The notes under the pieces were generated by a model. It saw only the letters and a list, made by a program, of their open reading frames with translations. It searched no databases and was not told the origin of the DNA. Positions 37,614 through 48,602 of a stretch of 64,000 nucleotides of DNA are shown here, piece after piece. Source of the DNA: Symbiodinium natans (Eukaryota; Sar; Dinophyceae; Suessiales; Symbiodiniaceae); assembly GCA_905221605.1 (NCBI GenBank), contig CAJNDS010000466.1:62001-126000 (forward strand). The letters are read 5' to 3'. A program made the position numbers and the translations under genes. The stretch's first letter is position 1; the number at the start of each line of letters is the position of its first letter.

Positions 37614-38922
37614 CTAGGTTTTACAGCTCGGACGGGAGAAGCTCGGACGGGGGAACCCTAGCTCCGAGGTAAAGCACTGGATGTTAGGCCAAGGTACGAT
37701 GTGGACGTGGCCACAGGTCTGACCCAGGTGCTCTCCTATGGAGAAGAGGATCACCTCATCCACATGACGCGGACGAGATGCACGCAGAAGCCCCTCGCAC
37801 ATGCACATGCCTGCAAGCACACGACCACAGCCGCAGCGGACAGCTCCCACTGTTGGCAGCGCGTTGTGACCTGTCAGGCGGGGGTTCGCACAACATGCGC
37901 ATTGTGGTTTGACTGCCGCTGTTTGTGCCTGAGGATGCTCTTGTGGTGCCACCTGAACCCCAAAGCACCAACTTGTTCGGAATGTGCAGCTTCATGAACA
38001 AGCTTTGCACAATGAGGCACGTGCCTTGGCACGTCTCTTGGCTGTCTGGGAGTCTGCCAACAGCAAGAACCAAAGCCAGCAAGCAAAGAGCATCCTGAGG
38101 GCAGATGCAAACAACACTTGGGACAAGGAGACATGAACTGCCGGGCCCAGTACAGGGTAGGGATGTTCCTCCCCAGCATGTCCTTACTTGAAAACAAGTA
38201 CATCCATGAGCTGTGGGGGTCGCACACAAGCCAAAAATCAAATGCTAGGCCAGGATCGTAGGCCATCAAGTCGAAGGACCAGCCATAATAGAAGTGCGTT
38301 GTGTACACCTTTCTCAGGACTTTTACAATGATGCATCTTGCCCTGCACTGCACAATGGACTTTATGGGGCACCGTGCGATTCCACAAAGCAGGGACCTGC
38401 AGTTCAGAGTCAACATGAATCAACCATGATGTGTGTGCATGGGGTTGGCTGTCCCAAATCCTCCGAGGTTTCAGGCCTCCGGCGTCTGAATTTTGACAGT
38501 CCATGGAGACACACCAAGGCGCACCAGTAAGTCGCAGCTCTTGAGTGGGCCTTGCACCCTGTCCCATTTTGGCAGCTTTAGGAGCCTCAGGCCCTGGCGG
38601 AGCCTAGGAATCCCATGAGGCTCCCCATGTTCTTGGGGCTTGGGAGCCTCAGAGCCTTAAGCCCAGGTCCTGTTGAACTTATGCTAAATGGAAATACTCG
38701 CTTCTTGGAGAACCCGACTTTGTTGGCAAAAGGTCCGGTGTGCTTCCCAGACGCAGAGCTGCTGCCGAACCGCTGATGCGGCTTTTGTGCCGGGCCCAGG
38801 TGTTGCGAGAGCGGAACAATGCCACACAATACCACACCAGCAATAACCGTTAGCCAGTCAGTAGCCCCAGAAGAAAGACCGCCAACAAGTGGGACCCGAG
38901 TCCCTCCTTCAGAACGGCACAT
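37614..38922 (-). CDS. Exon-like segments of unidentified gene(s)
   Basis: Minus-strand stretches with protein-like composition are: DWLTVIAGVVLCGIVPLSQH (a membrane-like segment near 38,850) followed by PFANKVGFSKKRVFPF; VYTTHFYYGWSFDLMAYDPG and FWLVCDPHSSWMYLFSSKD (38,300-38,170); and DEVILFSIGEHLGQTCGHVH (about 37,760-37,700). The middle part faintly recalls DDE transposase segments, but not enough to assign it. Confidence 0.25.
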
Positions 38923-39788
38923 CCCTCAAAACACTCCCGGTTCGACTGGAATGCTGAGCGGAGGTCCTCGTCATGGATGGGTCGATTCGGGACCTCCGAC
39001 AGGCGCATGCCGAAGTGGATGCCTGGCAAAGTCTGGTGTCAGACATCAGGCTGTCACTGTCAGCCGCAGCTGAAGCCCGATGATATAGCATCGAGACGGT
39101 GATGCTACTTATGGCTACTTATGCTACTTCTGAACCTGCCTGAGATGACGATCAGCAAGTCTGGGCTGTAGCTAAGCACCTGTGCACCATGTCTGCACAT
39201 TAACTCGTCAAGTACTTGCGGCGGCCAGTGAAGAAGCGCAAGATACAAAAACAAGAGAGCAGCAGGTGATTCGCACACACACACACACACAGGAGTGTTC
39301 ACACAGCCCAAGAAAGGCCAAACTCACTTGCAGCCCCCTCCCTCCCCCAAACCGTAGAGAATTCTTTGTTGGTTCTTGAACCTTCCCCCCGCCCCCCTCT
39401 TCTGTCTCCGATGCTTGCATCTCCAGGCAGAGAATGCAGAAACATGATACCATGTTCTGACATGTGTTGCGCCGCTGAGCCCTTACGTTTTCTTCTTTGC
39501 CTCCATCACTCATGCCTGCTGCCTGTGCAACCCTCCACCCCCCCCCCCTGCCCACAAGGCAACGCCACACTCCCGATCTTACTTCACGCACCCCCAGCTT
39601 TGCCCAGGAAAATGCCTTGCCCTCCCCAACCCATGCACGGCAGACAGTGTCGGCAGCAGACGGAGAGCGCCACACGTGGGGAAGAATGATGCAAAACGAG
39701 AATGTCTTTCTCAGCAGAGATGCAACAGGACGCAACTTTCAAAAATGCACTGTGACGGGAAACAGCGACTGCGAAAAAACATGGGACG

Positions 39789-40020
39789 ATATGACCGAGT
39801 ATGACCGGGTATGACCGGGTAGGCCCGGGTATGCCCGGGTATGACCGGGTATGCCCGGGTATGACCGGTATGACCGGGTATGACCGAGTATGACCGGGTA
39901 TGACCGGGTACGCGCAGGTCTGACCGGGTATGACCGGCTATGCCCGGGTATGCCCGGGTATGACCGAGTATGACCAGGCATGACCGGGTATGACCGGATG
40001 TGACCGCGTATGCCCGGGTA
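39789..40020. repeat. 10-bp minisatellite, about 23 copies
   Basis: Unit GTATGACCGG with variants (GTATGCCCGG, GTATGACCGA). Most variation is at the A/C of GAC/GCC and the following G. On the minus strand it translates as repeats of the type GHTRSYPGIP. Confidence 0.9.
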
Positions 40021-42396
40021 AAAATGGACTCAATCAGTCCGAATAGACTGACCGAGTCCTTGAGAATTATGGTTGAGGAATTCATCCATGTCTTCTGGAA
40101 GTCAGGAAAGGCATGTCAGGCATGTCAGGCCGGGGAAGCCTTTCTAGCAGAAGTGATTCACTTCAGTGCACCTGCTTGGCACCCTTGATCGCAGCAATGG
40201 ACCAATCCGTCAGGCGGTCACCCGAACCCCACGTAGGAAGTGTCATCCTGAAATGCACATTGACTGCTCACAGCATTCGTTCGGGATCTCCGTTTAGCAA
40301 GCTAAGCTCGGCGCCCATTGGCCCGGACCTCGTTCCTCCATGAGAGCCCCAGTCACATGCAGTGTCATGCAGTCAGGCTGCTCCTTTTTCAGTCGTTCGG
40401 GTCCTCAAGTCAAATCCAGCAACTCGAGGATTGTCACGGTACCTGGCTGCGCTGCTGAAAAACTCACGAAAAGCTTCGCGGGCGCTCGTGCGCAAGGCTG
40501 TCGATCTTCCAAATTTAGCATGTCGGCACTGGTATCCCGGCGCCTTCGCGCAACTAGACCGATGCCGCGAAGCCACTCCCTCTCAGAGTACCTGCAAAGG
40601 TAAATTCAGCCAGCTTTTTAATCGCAAACCCTATAAACCCTATCAAGCCAAGCGTCCTCCATTGCAAGCAACATGTTAGCCATGGTGAGCGCTTGCATTG
40701 AATGAGCTGAGAAAATCCTATGCCACAGCAAGAGCCAAGTGCAACACATGAAGTATCATGAAGTATGGCTTTTCTTGCTAGCATCCCCACGAGGACACCC
40801 GGTACCCTCACAAAACCTTGAACATACACTTCAGATCCCATGGCATATATAGGTCCGGCCATGCCTCGCTGTATACCAAAGACCTTCTCCATCGAATCCG
40901 CTGCAGCACCTGCGGTACGGTCGCATCATGGCGCATGCAGCATTCTCGCTGGAGTGCTTGCAGAGGGTAAAAGGGCTCATGGTTTAGGGTCTAGGGTTTG
41001 CGAACCTTCGGCCACTGCAGCGGGCATAAAACGTCAAAAACGTTGTCATTTCAATGTATGACTGGTCTCTTGCATCGTTGCTTTGCCTTCCGATTTCCGG
41101 TTCCTGATGCAAGGTTGGCTGCGTGATGACGTGTGCTCTTGCAGACCCTCGGCACGTACCTCCTTGAGATGCCGCTGACATCGGTTCCATTTCATTTTTC
41201 AGCCAGCAAGGACTGCCTTCAGAGTTCAGTCCGGTAAGGACTCAAGATGACTCGTTTCGAGGGTTTCTGGGTCTCGCCGTGGGGTTGAGCGCAGCCAGGC
41301 TTTCTTTTTGGGGCATGGGGAACACCAGCCATTCTCTGAGGTGTAGGATGGCAATCTTGCCGCAAAAGCTTTGCCCCTCAGAGCAGGGCTCTTTCCATCT
41401 TTGCTTCATTTTCAGGGGCCCTTTGGGGGTTTGAGAGCTGAGGGTTTAGGGCTCCTGCCTTTTTTGGAACCTCTGGGCAACTGTCGGGAAGCTCAGCAGC
41501 TGGCGTGCTGAATGCCACGGAGCTGACACTGAGAGGAGCACCACCCCGCTGATGAGACATGGTTGTTCAAGACCACGAGCAGGCCAACGTCTGTCAGTGC
41601 CTGAAAACAATGCCCACCTGGTTCTCTCAATTGAAAAAACGCACATGAAACCGCTGCTTGCAGATGTGGCACGGACACCGTTGCATCAAACACCTGCTCG
41701 TGTTCGATTCACGTGCATGAGCAACTGCTTTATGAAGAGCTTAAGTCCGATGCTGATTCGTTAGATCAGGAAGATGCACCGTGTGATATCAGATGAATTG
41801 TGATGATATTGATGAGCTCAGATGCAGATGCAGACTGTGTAGAGAGGGCCTGCATTGGTGAAAGGCCCGCCAAGTCAGGATTGCCAGCAAGCGCCTACAA
41901 GATGGCGGCGATGGCGGCGATGGCAGCCAGTGATAGATCGACAGATGTCCTTCGCGCCTTGAGGCTTGGGACAGTCACGTTCTTCAAGACCATCTCCTTG
42001 CATCCCCCGTCGTTTCACGCACCATCTCTCCACTTGCGTGCTTCTTGGGGGTCTTATAGGGCAACCAAGCTCGCAACCAAGCTGAAGGGAAGCCGGACGC
42101 AGTTGAAACCCAGGGCCGCGATCCTTCGCGCGCGCGCCACTCTGATTGACTATGTTGACAAGTGCTCAAGAAAAAGGAGATTCTCTGGTTCCCTCCGTCT
42201 CTCTCCCTTTCACTCGTTTGGCTACTTCTATGTGCCGGAAGTGAAGGAGAGGGAACCATTCGAGAACGGGGAGAAGAGATGGAGAGAGAGAACTGGGCCG
42301 GCACGTGTCCTCAAGGCCAGGGAGGAGGCCTTGAGGTCGTCCAAGCCATTGTTCACCATCTGTCTCACAAGGCAGCAGCGACATAGAAGAAACACA

Positions 42397-42450
42397 CAAA
42401 AGAGAGAGAGAGAGAGAAAGGGAGAGAGAGAGAGAGAGAAAGAGAAAAAA
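42397..42450. repeat. (GA)n microsatellite
   Basis: An impure GA tract of about 50 bp ending in an A-rich stretch; it encodes Arg-Glu repeats on the plus strand. Confidence 0.9.
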
Positions 42451-42891
42451 AAATCTCTCAAAAGGCATAAAAACACAAGCCGAACAAGCGTGCTCTCATT
42501 GGGCATTCTACCACTGCCTCTGCGATGCACCGTACCAGTTGACACAGGCAAGCATCACCTCATCTCAGTTACAACAAGAGGATGCCACATGGCAGCTGCG
42601 TCACTGGGGACAGCACTCGCCTGCCCGACTGCCCCACGACAAAGCGACCTGTGCAATTTGACTCAGCCTGGCCCAAGTCCCCAGTGTTCCCCCACACGAG
42701 TCTGCCTTTCGTACGCAGCGGAAGCTCCTTTGCCGGAACGAGCCTTGGCCAAACGAGCCCTTGGCTAATTGAGCTGCGTGACTTCGGAAACGACCGGCCT
42801 ACTGGATTCATCCGAGGGGCAGTGAGTTTGCATCCAAGCTAGGTGCCTGTACACATCCGTGCCAGGCACATGATAGCGAGTCCCACAGTTT

Positions 42892-44365
42892 TCAAAGTGT
42901 CAGATCGTGCCAGTAGGGTTTTGTTTGGCCTGGTGTGGGTTGGCGCCGCCCACCACCAGGCACATGACCTGGGCAGATGACAATATCAACCTCGTATTCC
43001 TGCATTGCGACTAGGGTCTGTGCCCAGAAGACGACGCCTCCGCAGGCCAACGTCAGGCAACCAAACGGACAAGCCCGCTTAAGCGGTCCGAACCCTAAAC
43101 CGTTCGGCCGAGGGAGATTTGACAAACCCTGCTGCCACGAGAAACACGAAAAAATCCCCAGCCTCCAGGTCCAATCGCAGCTTGAGGCATGGCACGGAAG
43201 CCAAAGGCACCTCAGGATTAGCAATCTGGATAATATATAAAACAATAGTAGGAATGAGAGCAAGTCTGGGAGGTTTAGAGGAGCTGAGGGCCAAGACGCA
43301 GCCTTAACCCCCTCAGGCCCCGGCCAGCCGCAAGGCATGGTGCTGAACGGTGCTGGTGCTGAATCTACAGTGATGTCATGTACAATGTACAGTAGCTCTC
43401 TGCATAAGAGATACGATCAAGGACCAGCGGAATTCCATCAGATATTGCCTGATATTGCTAGATTTACCTACCGGTTCGGCAGGCCCACCCGGATCTCCAG
43501 AATGCCAGATTGTTGGTGCTCCGCATTAGTTCCTCTGTAAAGGCTACTGTAGGTTCAGCTTGCATGGCATGGGAGCCTCTGATTGGCGACACAGGAGTTG
43601 CCCACAAAATCCCACAAGATGCTCTAACACGGGTCGGCGACACGATGCCAAGCTGGTCACGCTCAGCCACTTGGAATTAGAGGGCCTTGCATGGCCACAT
43701 GCCAACAGAGTCTAATGCAATAGGTAAGAAGCAAAAGAGGCAACACTTCCAGATGCCTCTCCGGAGTTGAGGTCAGCAGTGCCTGCCGGTGTCTACCGAA
43801 GGTTTTACGATAAGGACTCTGACATTTGACGGCATATGAGGGGTGCCCCCGTTCTTGGGAGATATGCATGTGCCAAAGGGATACACCATGACAGACATAC
43901 GCCCAACACATAGAGGGCTTGAGCAATGCTAAGAACAGCTGCAGCACTTTTTAACTTCGGCCACGGCTCGCAGCTTTGGAGTGTAGATGTGCTCGAGAAC
44001 TGTTCATGCAGCGCTGGGTTTGCAGTGCGCCGACGCGCTCTCAGATCTGCAAGGACGTGGCAAGGCCGCCGCAAGCCCTGGAACATGGGCGCAAACACGC
44101 ATGTTGTGTAGGTCGTGGACTACGCAAAGCCACCTTGCAGCTCATCACCTGAGATTGTGCCATGTCTCAGCAATAGCATGCCGAAGTAGTCGCACGGCGG
44201 TTCACGCAACTCCAGAAACTGTTCAAGGTTGGAGCATGCGCGTTGGCTGCACTTGAACCCAGCATACCTGGCACTTCTAAAATTATTTAATGCGAAGCGA
44301 CATCTGACAACCATCCCTACTGCCGCTGCCAAGCGCTGCAAAAAGATCAAGCTGGCGCCTGTCAC
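42892..44365 (-). CDS. Exon-like segments of unidentified gene(s)
   Basis: Minus-strand fragments: RSARYAGFKCSQRACSNLEQ and LRELREP-like text at 44,290-44,180; SAAAVLSIAQALYVLGVCLS (hydrophobic, about 43,940-43,880); CGGVVFWAQTLVAMQEYEVD with IVICPGHVPGGGRRQP (about 43,040-42,930). Their joint reading as one membrane-protein gene is speculative. Confidence 0.25.
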
Positions 44366-45446
44366 GAACCACGTGGATCGTTGCCACTACTGCGGGCGAG
44401 CCAAGCCCGCGAAAACTTCTGCTGGCCTGGGGCGTTGGCAAAACTAGCCGTTGGAGACTTGTCAATGTGCAGGCGAAGGTAGGCGGATGCAGGCGGAATT
44501 CGTGGGCCCGCGCTGCTGCGTGCTACTCACAATGCGTTGATGCGGCATTGCTTGTAGAAGTGGGATGTCATAGGCTTTCTTCAATAGGCCGTGCTAGCTT
44601 CCCTCGTTGGGCCTCTTCGGAACCTTTGACGACCCGCCCCCAAGTGGCACTTTTGGGGCAGGGGAAACCGGAACCGTCTATAGGGATCTCGAGACCTTTC
44701 CAGGGACACCCCCCAGGACACTGGAAATCCATCTGCGGAAGGCGGCAAGGAGGCGACACGCATGAGTGCATGGTTCGCCACGCTACGCTTTTGCACTTCA
44801 TGGAAAGTGGAACACCTCAGGGCCGGCTGGGAAGAACAGCAGACCATCTTAGTGCCAATGCCCTACACTTTGACCCTGCTATGGGCAGAGTTCCGTTGAG
44901 AAGTCGCAAGCTCATGTGGAACTTGCTGGATTGAAATTTCAGGAAACACAAGCGACAAGCTTTGGGCATGGCAACCTGTGCCACGAGAAGCTGTGGATCC
45001 TGCCGAGGATAATCACCGGGCAGTCCTGGCAGGTGAACAGCCATAATGTGGCCTTCCTAAGCGCGTTCGGACAACAAGCGTGTCGGAGTCACTGTCTGCC
45101 CAGGCGTAAACCACCTGCCGCTTCGATTTACAATACGTAACCGAGAAGAGACTTCAGGGCATGGCCCGCATGAAACATGCGCAGTCACAGGTAGCGGCAG
45201 GTAGCGTTCGTAAATGCAAATCCTGTGCAGTGCTGCAAAAAACTCTTGTGTCTTCTGCTCACAAATCGGGATGAGTTGTAGGGGCGGTTTGCCTGTGAAC
45301 TCGGAGACGGAGCATATGCACCGGAGAAAGTCGAAAGCAATTGCTGCGATCTGTTGCCCAAATAATGACCACCAGGAAGGTTCGGAAGCGTGGGCACCCT
45401 ATAAATCCTAGAATATGCTTCGCTGAGGGAATGCACTGAAGCTTTT
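44366..45446. other. No identified gene
   Basis: Short overlapping frames on both strands, no recognisable motif or repeat. Confidence 0.4.
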
Positions 45447-46607
45447 CAGCCTTCGCCATTCCTTTTTAATCGAGGGGTCATTGCTCGTACGTCAAGATGA
45501 ACGCAGAACACGGCATCGAGAGTGTCGCAGGATGTCGCAGGAGAGGGGTCGCCACAGCAAGAAGACCCAGGGTATGGACAAGCTATGCGATTTAACCACA
45601 CCCGCGCGCACCTTGAATGCTGGGAAAAGCTGAAGCACTGCACATCTACATGTTTCAGACAGCTTCCTCTTTAAGATGCAAAGTGCTTGCTCTGCCGAGA
45701 AAGGGGTTTGACTCACTTCCACCTACAAAGGCCAAACACATGGCACACGTCCTGCATTTCGGGCAACGGCTTCGCACCAGCCAAACAGCTTGTCTGCATT
45801 GCAAGGTGCCTCTTCGCCCCTCACAACGAAGGTGCCACCGAGCAAGAGGACACCCTCCCGGCAGAACCGCATTGCGCTGAAGTTGCACTGAATTTTCACT
45901 GAAGCAGGCGCTCTGGGAGTTGGCACCTCTGGCACCCCGCTAGAGTCTTCTTGCTGTGGGGCCAAAGAAGTGACTTTGCTGATGTAGCGGAACCTTAGTC
46001 GAAGCAACCGCATTACATAATTATACACCATTGTACATAATTACGCATAATTATACATAACTATACATAATTAGACATGATTAAGCTGTTCGGTTTCGCC
46101 CAGATGAGAAAACACTTCAGCAAAGTCTCAGCCCGCGGCAAACCTTCCAGACCACCCAAATCAGGTGCCTACAATATCAGACAAGTAGCAAGGTCAGCGC
46201 CGACAGAGCACACAAATCGGCCACTCCGTGCGCCTCCAATGAGACACCTTCCACAGGCTTGCTTCCCAAACGACCAAAGTTCATCGCAGAGTAAGCCTGC
46301 ATCCAGGCAAAGCGTGCTGTAGCGCAGTGCCCAATGTTGCTTGGGACATGTTCAAAGAACTAACGGGCGAATCATGTTGAAGCATGCCGTTGGCAACCTG
46401 GTACCCTGTTGAGTCATCAACGAAGACCTGCACACCAGTCCCAGGAAGCCACCAGGTGATCGCAGAGGTGAAGAATGTCTGCGCCTTCGTCCGAGGAACC
46501 TCAGGGATCTGGTCAAGGAAGTCGTTGAGTTGGGCGGCCTGAGCGCGCCATAGTGCAGAGCGCAGAGTTGCCAATAGCTCAAAGACGACCGAAAGCCAGA
46601 TTTTCAC
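45447..46607 (-). CDS. Exon-like segments of an unidentified gene
   Basis: Two minus-strand segments look coding. One (46,590-46,290) has WLSVVFELLATLRSALWRAQ, LNDFLDQIPEVPRTKAQTFF and GTGVQVFVDDSTGYQVANGM. The other (45,900-45,730) has VKIQCNFSAMRFCREGVLLL, GTFVVRGEEAPCNADKLFGW and CEAVARNAGRVPCVWPL. Between them lies an AT-rich microsatellite (46,013-46,081, variants of TACATAATTA). No family is recognised. Confidence 0.3.
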
Positions 46608-47537
46608 TAGGATATACTAGGATGATCTAAGCTGCCAAAAGTGACTAAGATCGCTGTGGCAAATAACTGTCTACGAGCTATGCCAGCTTCGTACGTACGC
46701 CTCTTCGAATTGCGAGACACGCATTCCTACTTGTTAAATCCTTGACTTCCCATGGCACCTGCTGAGAATGCGCCATGCGGGTCGAAAAGCAAAGCAGGAC
46801 CTGAACTCCCAATCAGTTCCTTCCAGGGCGGAGGCAGTTCCAGGAGCAATCATCAGTGGACCAGCCAGCCCTTCATCCTGTGGCTTTCATTTGGGCCAAG
46901 AACAATTCATGAACCAAAGCCCCCAAAACTGACTCGTGACTCCTCCACACGCTTCAGCACGTCAGGTCGACACCTCTCCGGAGAGAGGGGTGCAAACTTG
47001 TATGATATTTGTATGATACTAGGTTGCAGATTTCCAAGGCTTGGCACCACGAGCGCACGTGCGACCAACAGTAAGGTCCTGAGCGTGCTCCAGCACAAGT
47101 TTGCCCTACGTACCTTCCCCTAATCACCTTGGGCAAGGGGCAGGCCAGGTGTCGGAGGAAGACTACTACGGCACCGCTTGCCTGGCAGACGGAGCAATCT
47201 TCGATCTGCGACTCTCGTACGGTCTCCGGCGTCTCCAGGCTCCAGGCCGTTCCAACCTCCTCGGAGATGGATCGCCTTCTGGCATCCGACCCAGTGACGA
47301 GCTGCTCCTGAACAGGTCGTCACAGTGTTTGCCATGGCATGGGGATGATGGTTCGGCCAGCATCTGAGAGCAAGACCAGGACCGTTGTCCCATCAACACA
47401 TTCACCAGTCGGCCACACCTGAAAGCTGAAGAGGCCATCAAAAAAATGTTCAGCACAGCGTGTGACCCAGTACCAGCTTTGCAGGCGGGTCATGCAAGCC
47501 CTTTTCCATCGTGTTGCGGCGAAAAACTTGAAAATCT
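46608..47537 (-). other. Region downstream of the HAD gene
   Basis: No complete gene. Immediately past the HAD gene on the same strand, frames read FKFFAATRWKRACMTRL and FDGLFSFQVWPTGECVDGTT, then SLETPETVRESQIEDC. These could be 3' exons or an older duplicate, but they are out of frame with the phosphatase. Confidence 0.3.
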
Positions 47538-48602
47538 TCAGATCAACCTTCGGTGCCTTCGATGGGTGACGAGCAGTACAGCAAGCGATGCTGCCAACAA
47601 ACAGCCGCACAGAGGTCGCCACGACCTCGCGGCTGCACCGAAGTTGCTGAAGGCTCCTATGAGCTCCAGAACCTCGTGCGTGCCAAGAAAAGCTCCGTTT
47701 CTCGCCACAGTAAAAGCCTGTGGGTCCTCCTGAACTGCACTTCTAACAGATTCTGCAGTGAAACCAGGTATGTAGGTGTGGCCCACAACCTTTGCCAAAG
47801 CCAAATCATTGTCGTCATCGCCCATGCTGACTGCCGAGTCCTTGTCAAAACCCCATGCCTTCATGAGGTACTCGGCAGCTTTGTCTTTCCCGCTCGTGGC
47901 TGGGTAGAAGTCAGCACTGCCCAAATTGAAGGAACATGCCAACTCTGGTGGCAGGGTCTCAATGACATGTTGTAGCTCAGCTTGAGTTTTGCCAGCTGAT
48001 TTGCTTAGCTTCACTCGGAAGTCTGTCGAATATTTGTTGGCATCACATGCCCAGCCTTGTCGCTCCAACTTGCGGAAGAGGTCCCACAAGATGCCAGGGC
48101 GCTCCGAAGGCGGGACAGAGTCAAGAATGATGGGCGCTGCGGCATGAACCTTGCGCCACTCGAAGTCTTCGACTATAGGTGCTGCCGTAGGGGCGGAGTT
48201 CGCCGGTGCGGGAACGAAGATGCGGCCTCCGTTCTCCATCACATAGGCATCAGCTGCAGGAAGGAACGGTAGACGTTCCATGACTGTGCTGCTTCGGGCG
48301 CCGCTGATCAGCACGAACAAATTACCAGCTTGCCGTATCTCGGACACAAGTTGCAAAGTCCGCTCGCTGATAAATGCTTGCGTGCCCGTCGAGGATGCTG
48401 GGAGCGCACGGAGCGCAATCACCTGGCCCTCCCTGGTGCTGAAAGAGGAGCCACTCTCGGACAACTCTCCCCAGCGCTCAAGAGCATCATCTGCGATGTG
48501 AACCAAGGTTCCATCGATGTCACTGAAGACTAGCTTTCTCTTCATTTGCGGCTGCCTTTTTCCTACAACTTGCAGCCAAGAAATGGGGCAGCAAGGCTTC
48601 AC
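47538..48602 (-). CDS. HAD-superfamily phosphatase (Cof/IIB-like) with C-terminal membrane anchor
   Basis: 354 codons, no intron; the second Met (residue 20, MKRKLVFSDIDGTLV) is an equally likely start. All four HAD motifs are visible: I = FSDIDGTLV (Asp28, Asp30), II = FVLISGARSS, III = GKDKAAEYLMKAWG and IV = SMGDDDNDLALAKVVG. A large cap lies between motifs II and III, as in type IIB (Cof) HADs, which hydrolyse sugar phosphates and related small phosphoesters. The C-terminus, LCGCLLAASLAVLLVTH followed by RRHRRLI, is a single hydrophobic segment with a basic tail, suggesting a tail-anchored membrane protein. Absence of introns contrasts with the antiporter and MDP-1 genes and fits retroposition or recent acquisition. 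Confidence 0.85.
   Translation of the reverse strand: MKPCCPISWLQVVGKRQPQMKRKLVFSDIDGTLVHIADDALERWGELSESGSSFSTREGQVIALRALPASSTGTQAFISERTLQLVSEIRQAGNLFVLISGARSSTVMERLPFLPAADAYVMENGGRIFVPAPANSAPTAAPIVEDFEWRKVHAAAPIILDSVPPSERPGILWDLFRKLERQGWACDANKYSTDFRVKLSKSAGKTQAELQHVIETLPPELACSFNLGSADFYPATSGKDKAAEYLMKAWGFDKDSAVSMGDDDNDLALAKVVGHTYIPGFTAESVRSAVQEDPQAFTVARNGAFLGTHEVLELIGAFSNFGAAARSWRPLCGCLLAASLAVLLVTHRRHRRLI

Larger units (their letters stand above)
38923..42891. other. No identified gene; minisatellite and GA microsatellite
   Basis: It holds the 10-bp minisatellite at 39.8-40.0 kb, a (CA)n run at 39,275-39,291, a poly-C patch at 39,537-39,549, TTTAGGG-like motifs at 40,980-41,000 and a (GA)n tract. 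A 322-codon frame (41,800-42,768, +) runs through the GA tract and is not convincing. Confidence 0.5.

Noticed and set aside
38170-38300. piggyBac-like transposase fragment
   Set aside because: The resemblance is limited to a vague aromatic/Asp pattern, with no catalytic triad in order.
41800-42768. 322-codon plus-strand frame
   Set aside because: It crosses a GA microsatellite (Arg-Glu repeats) and has no motif or even composition; likely chance.
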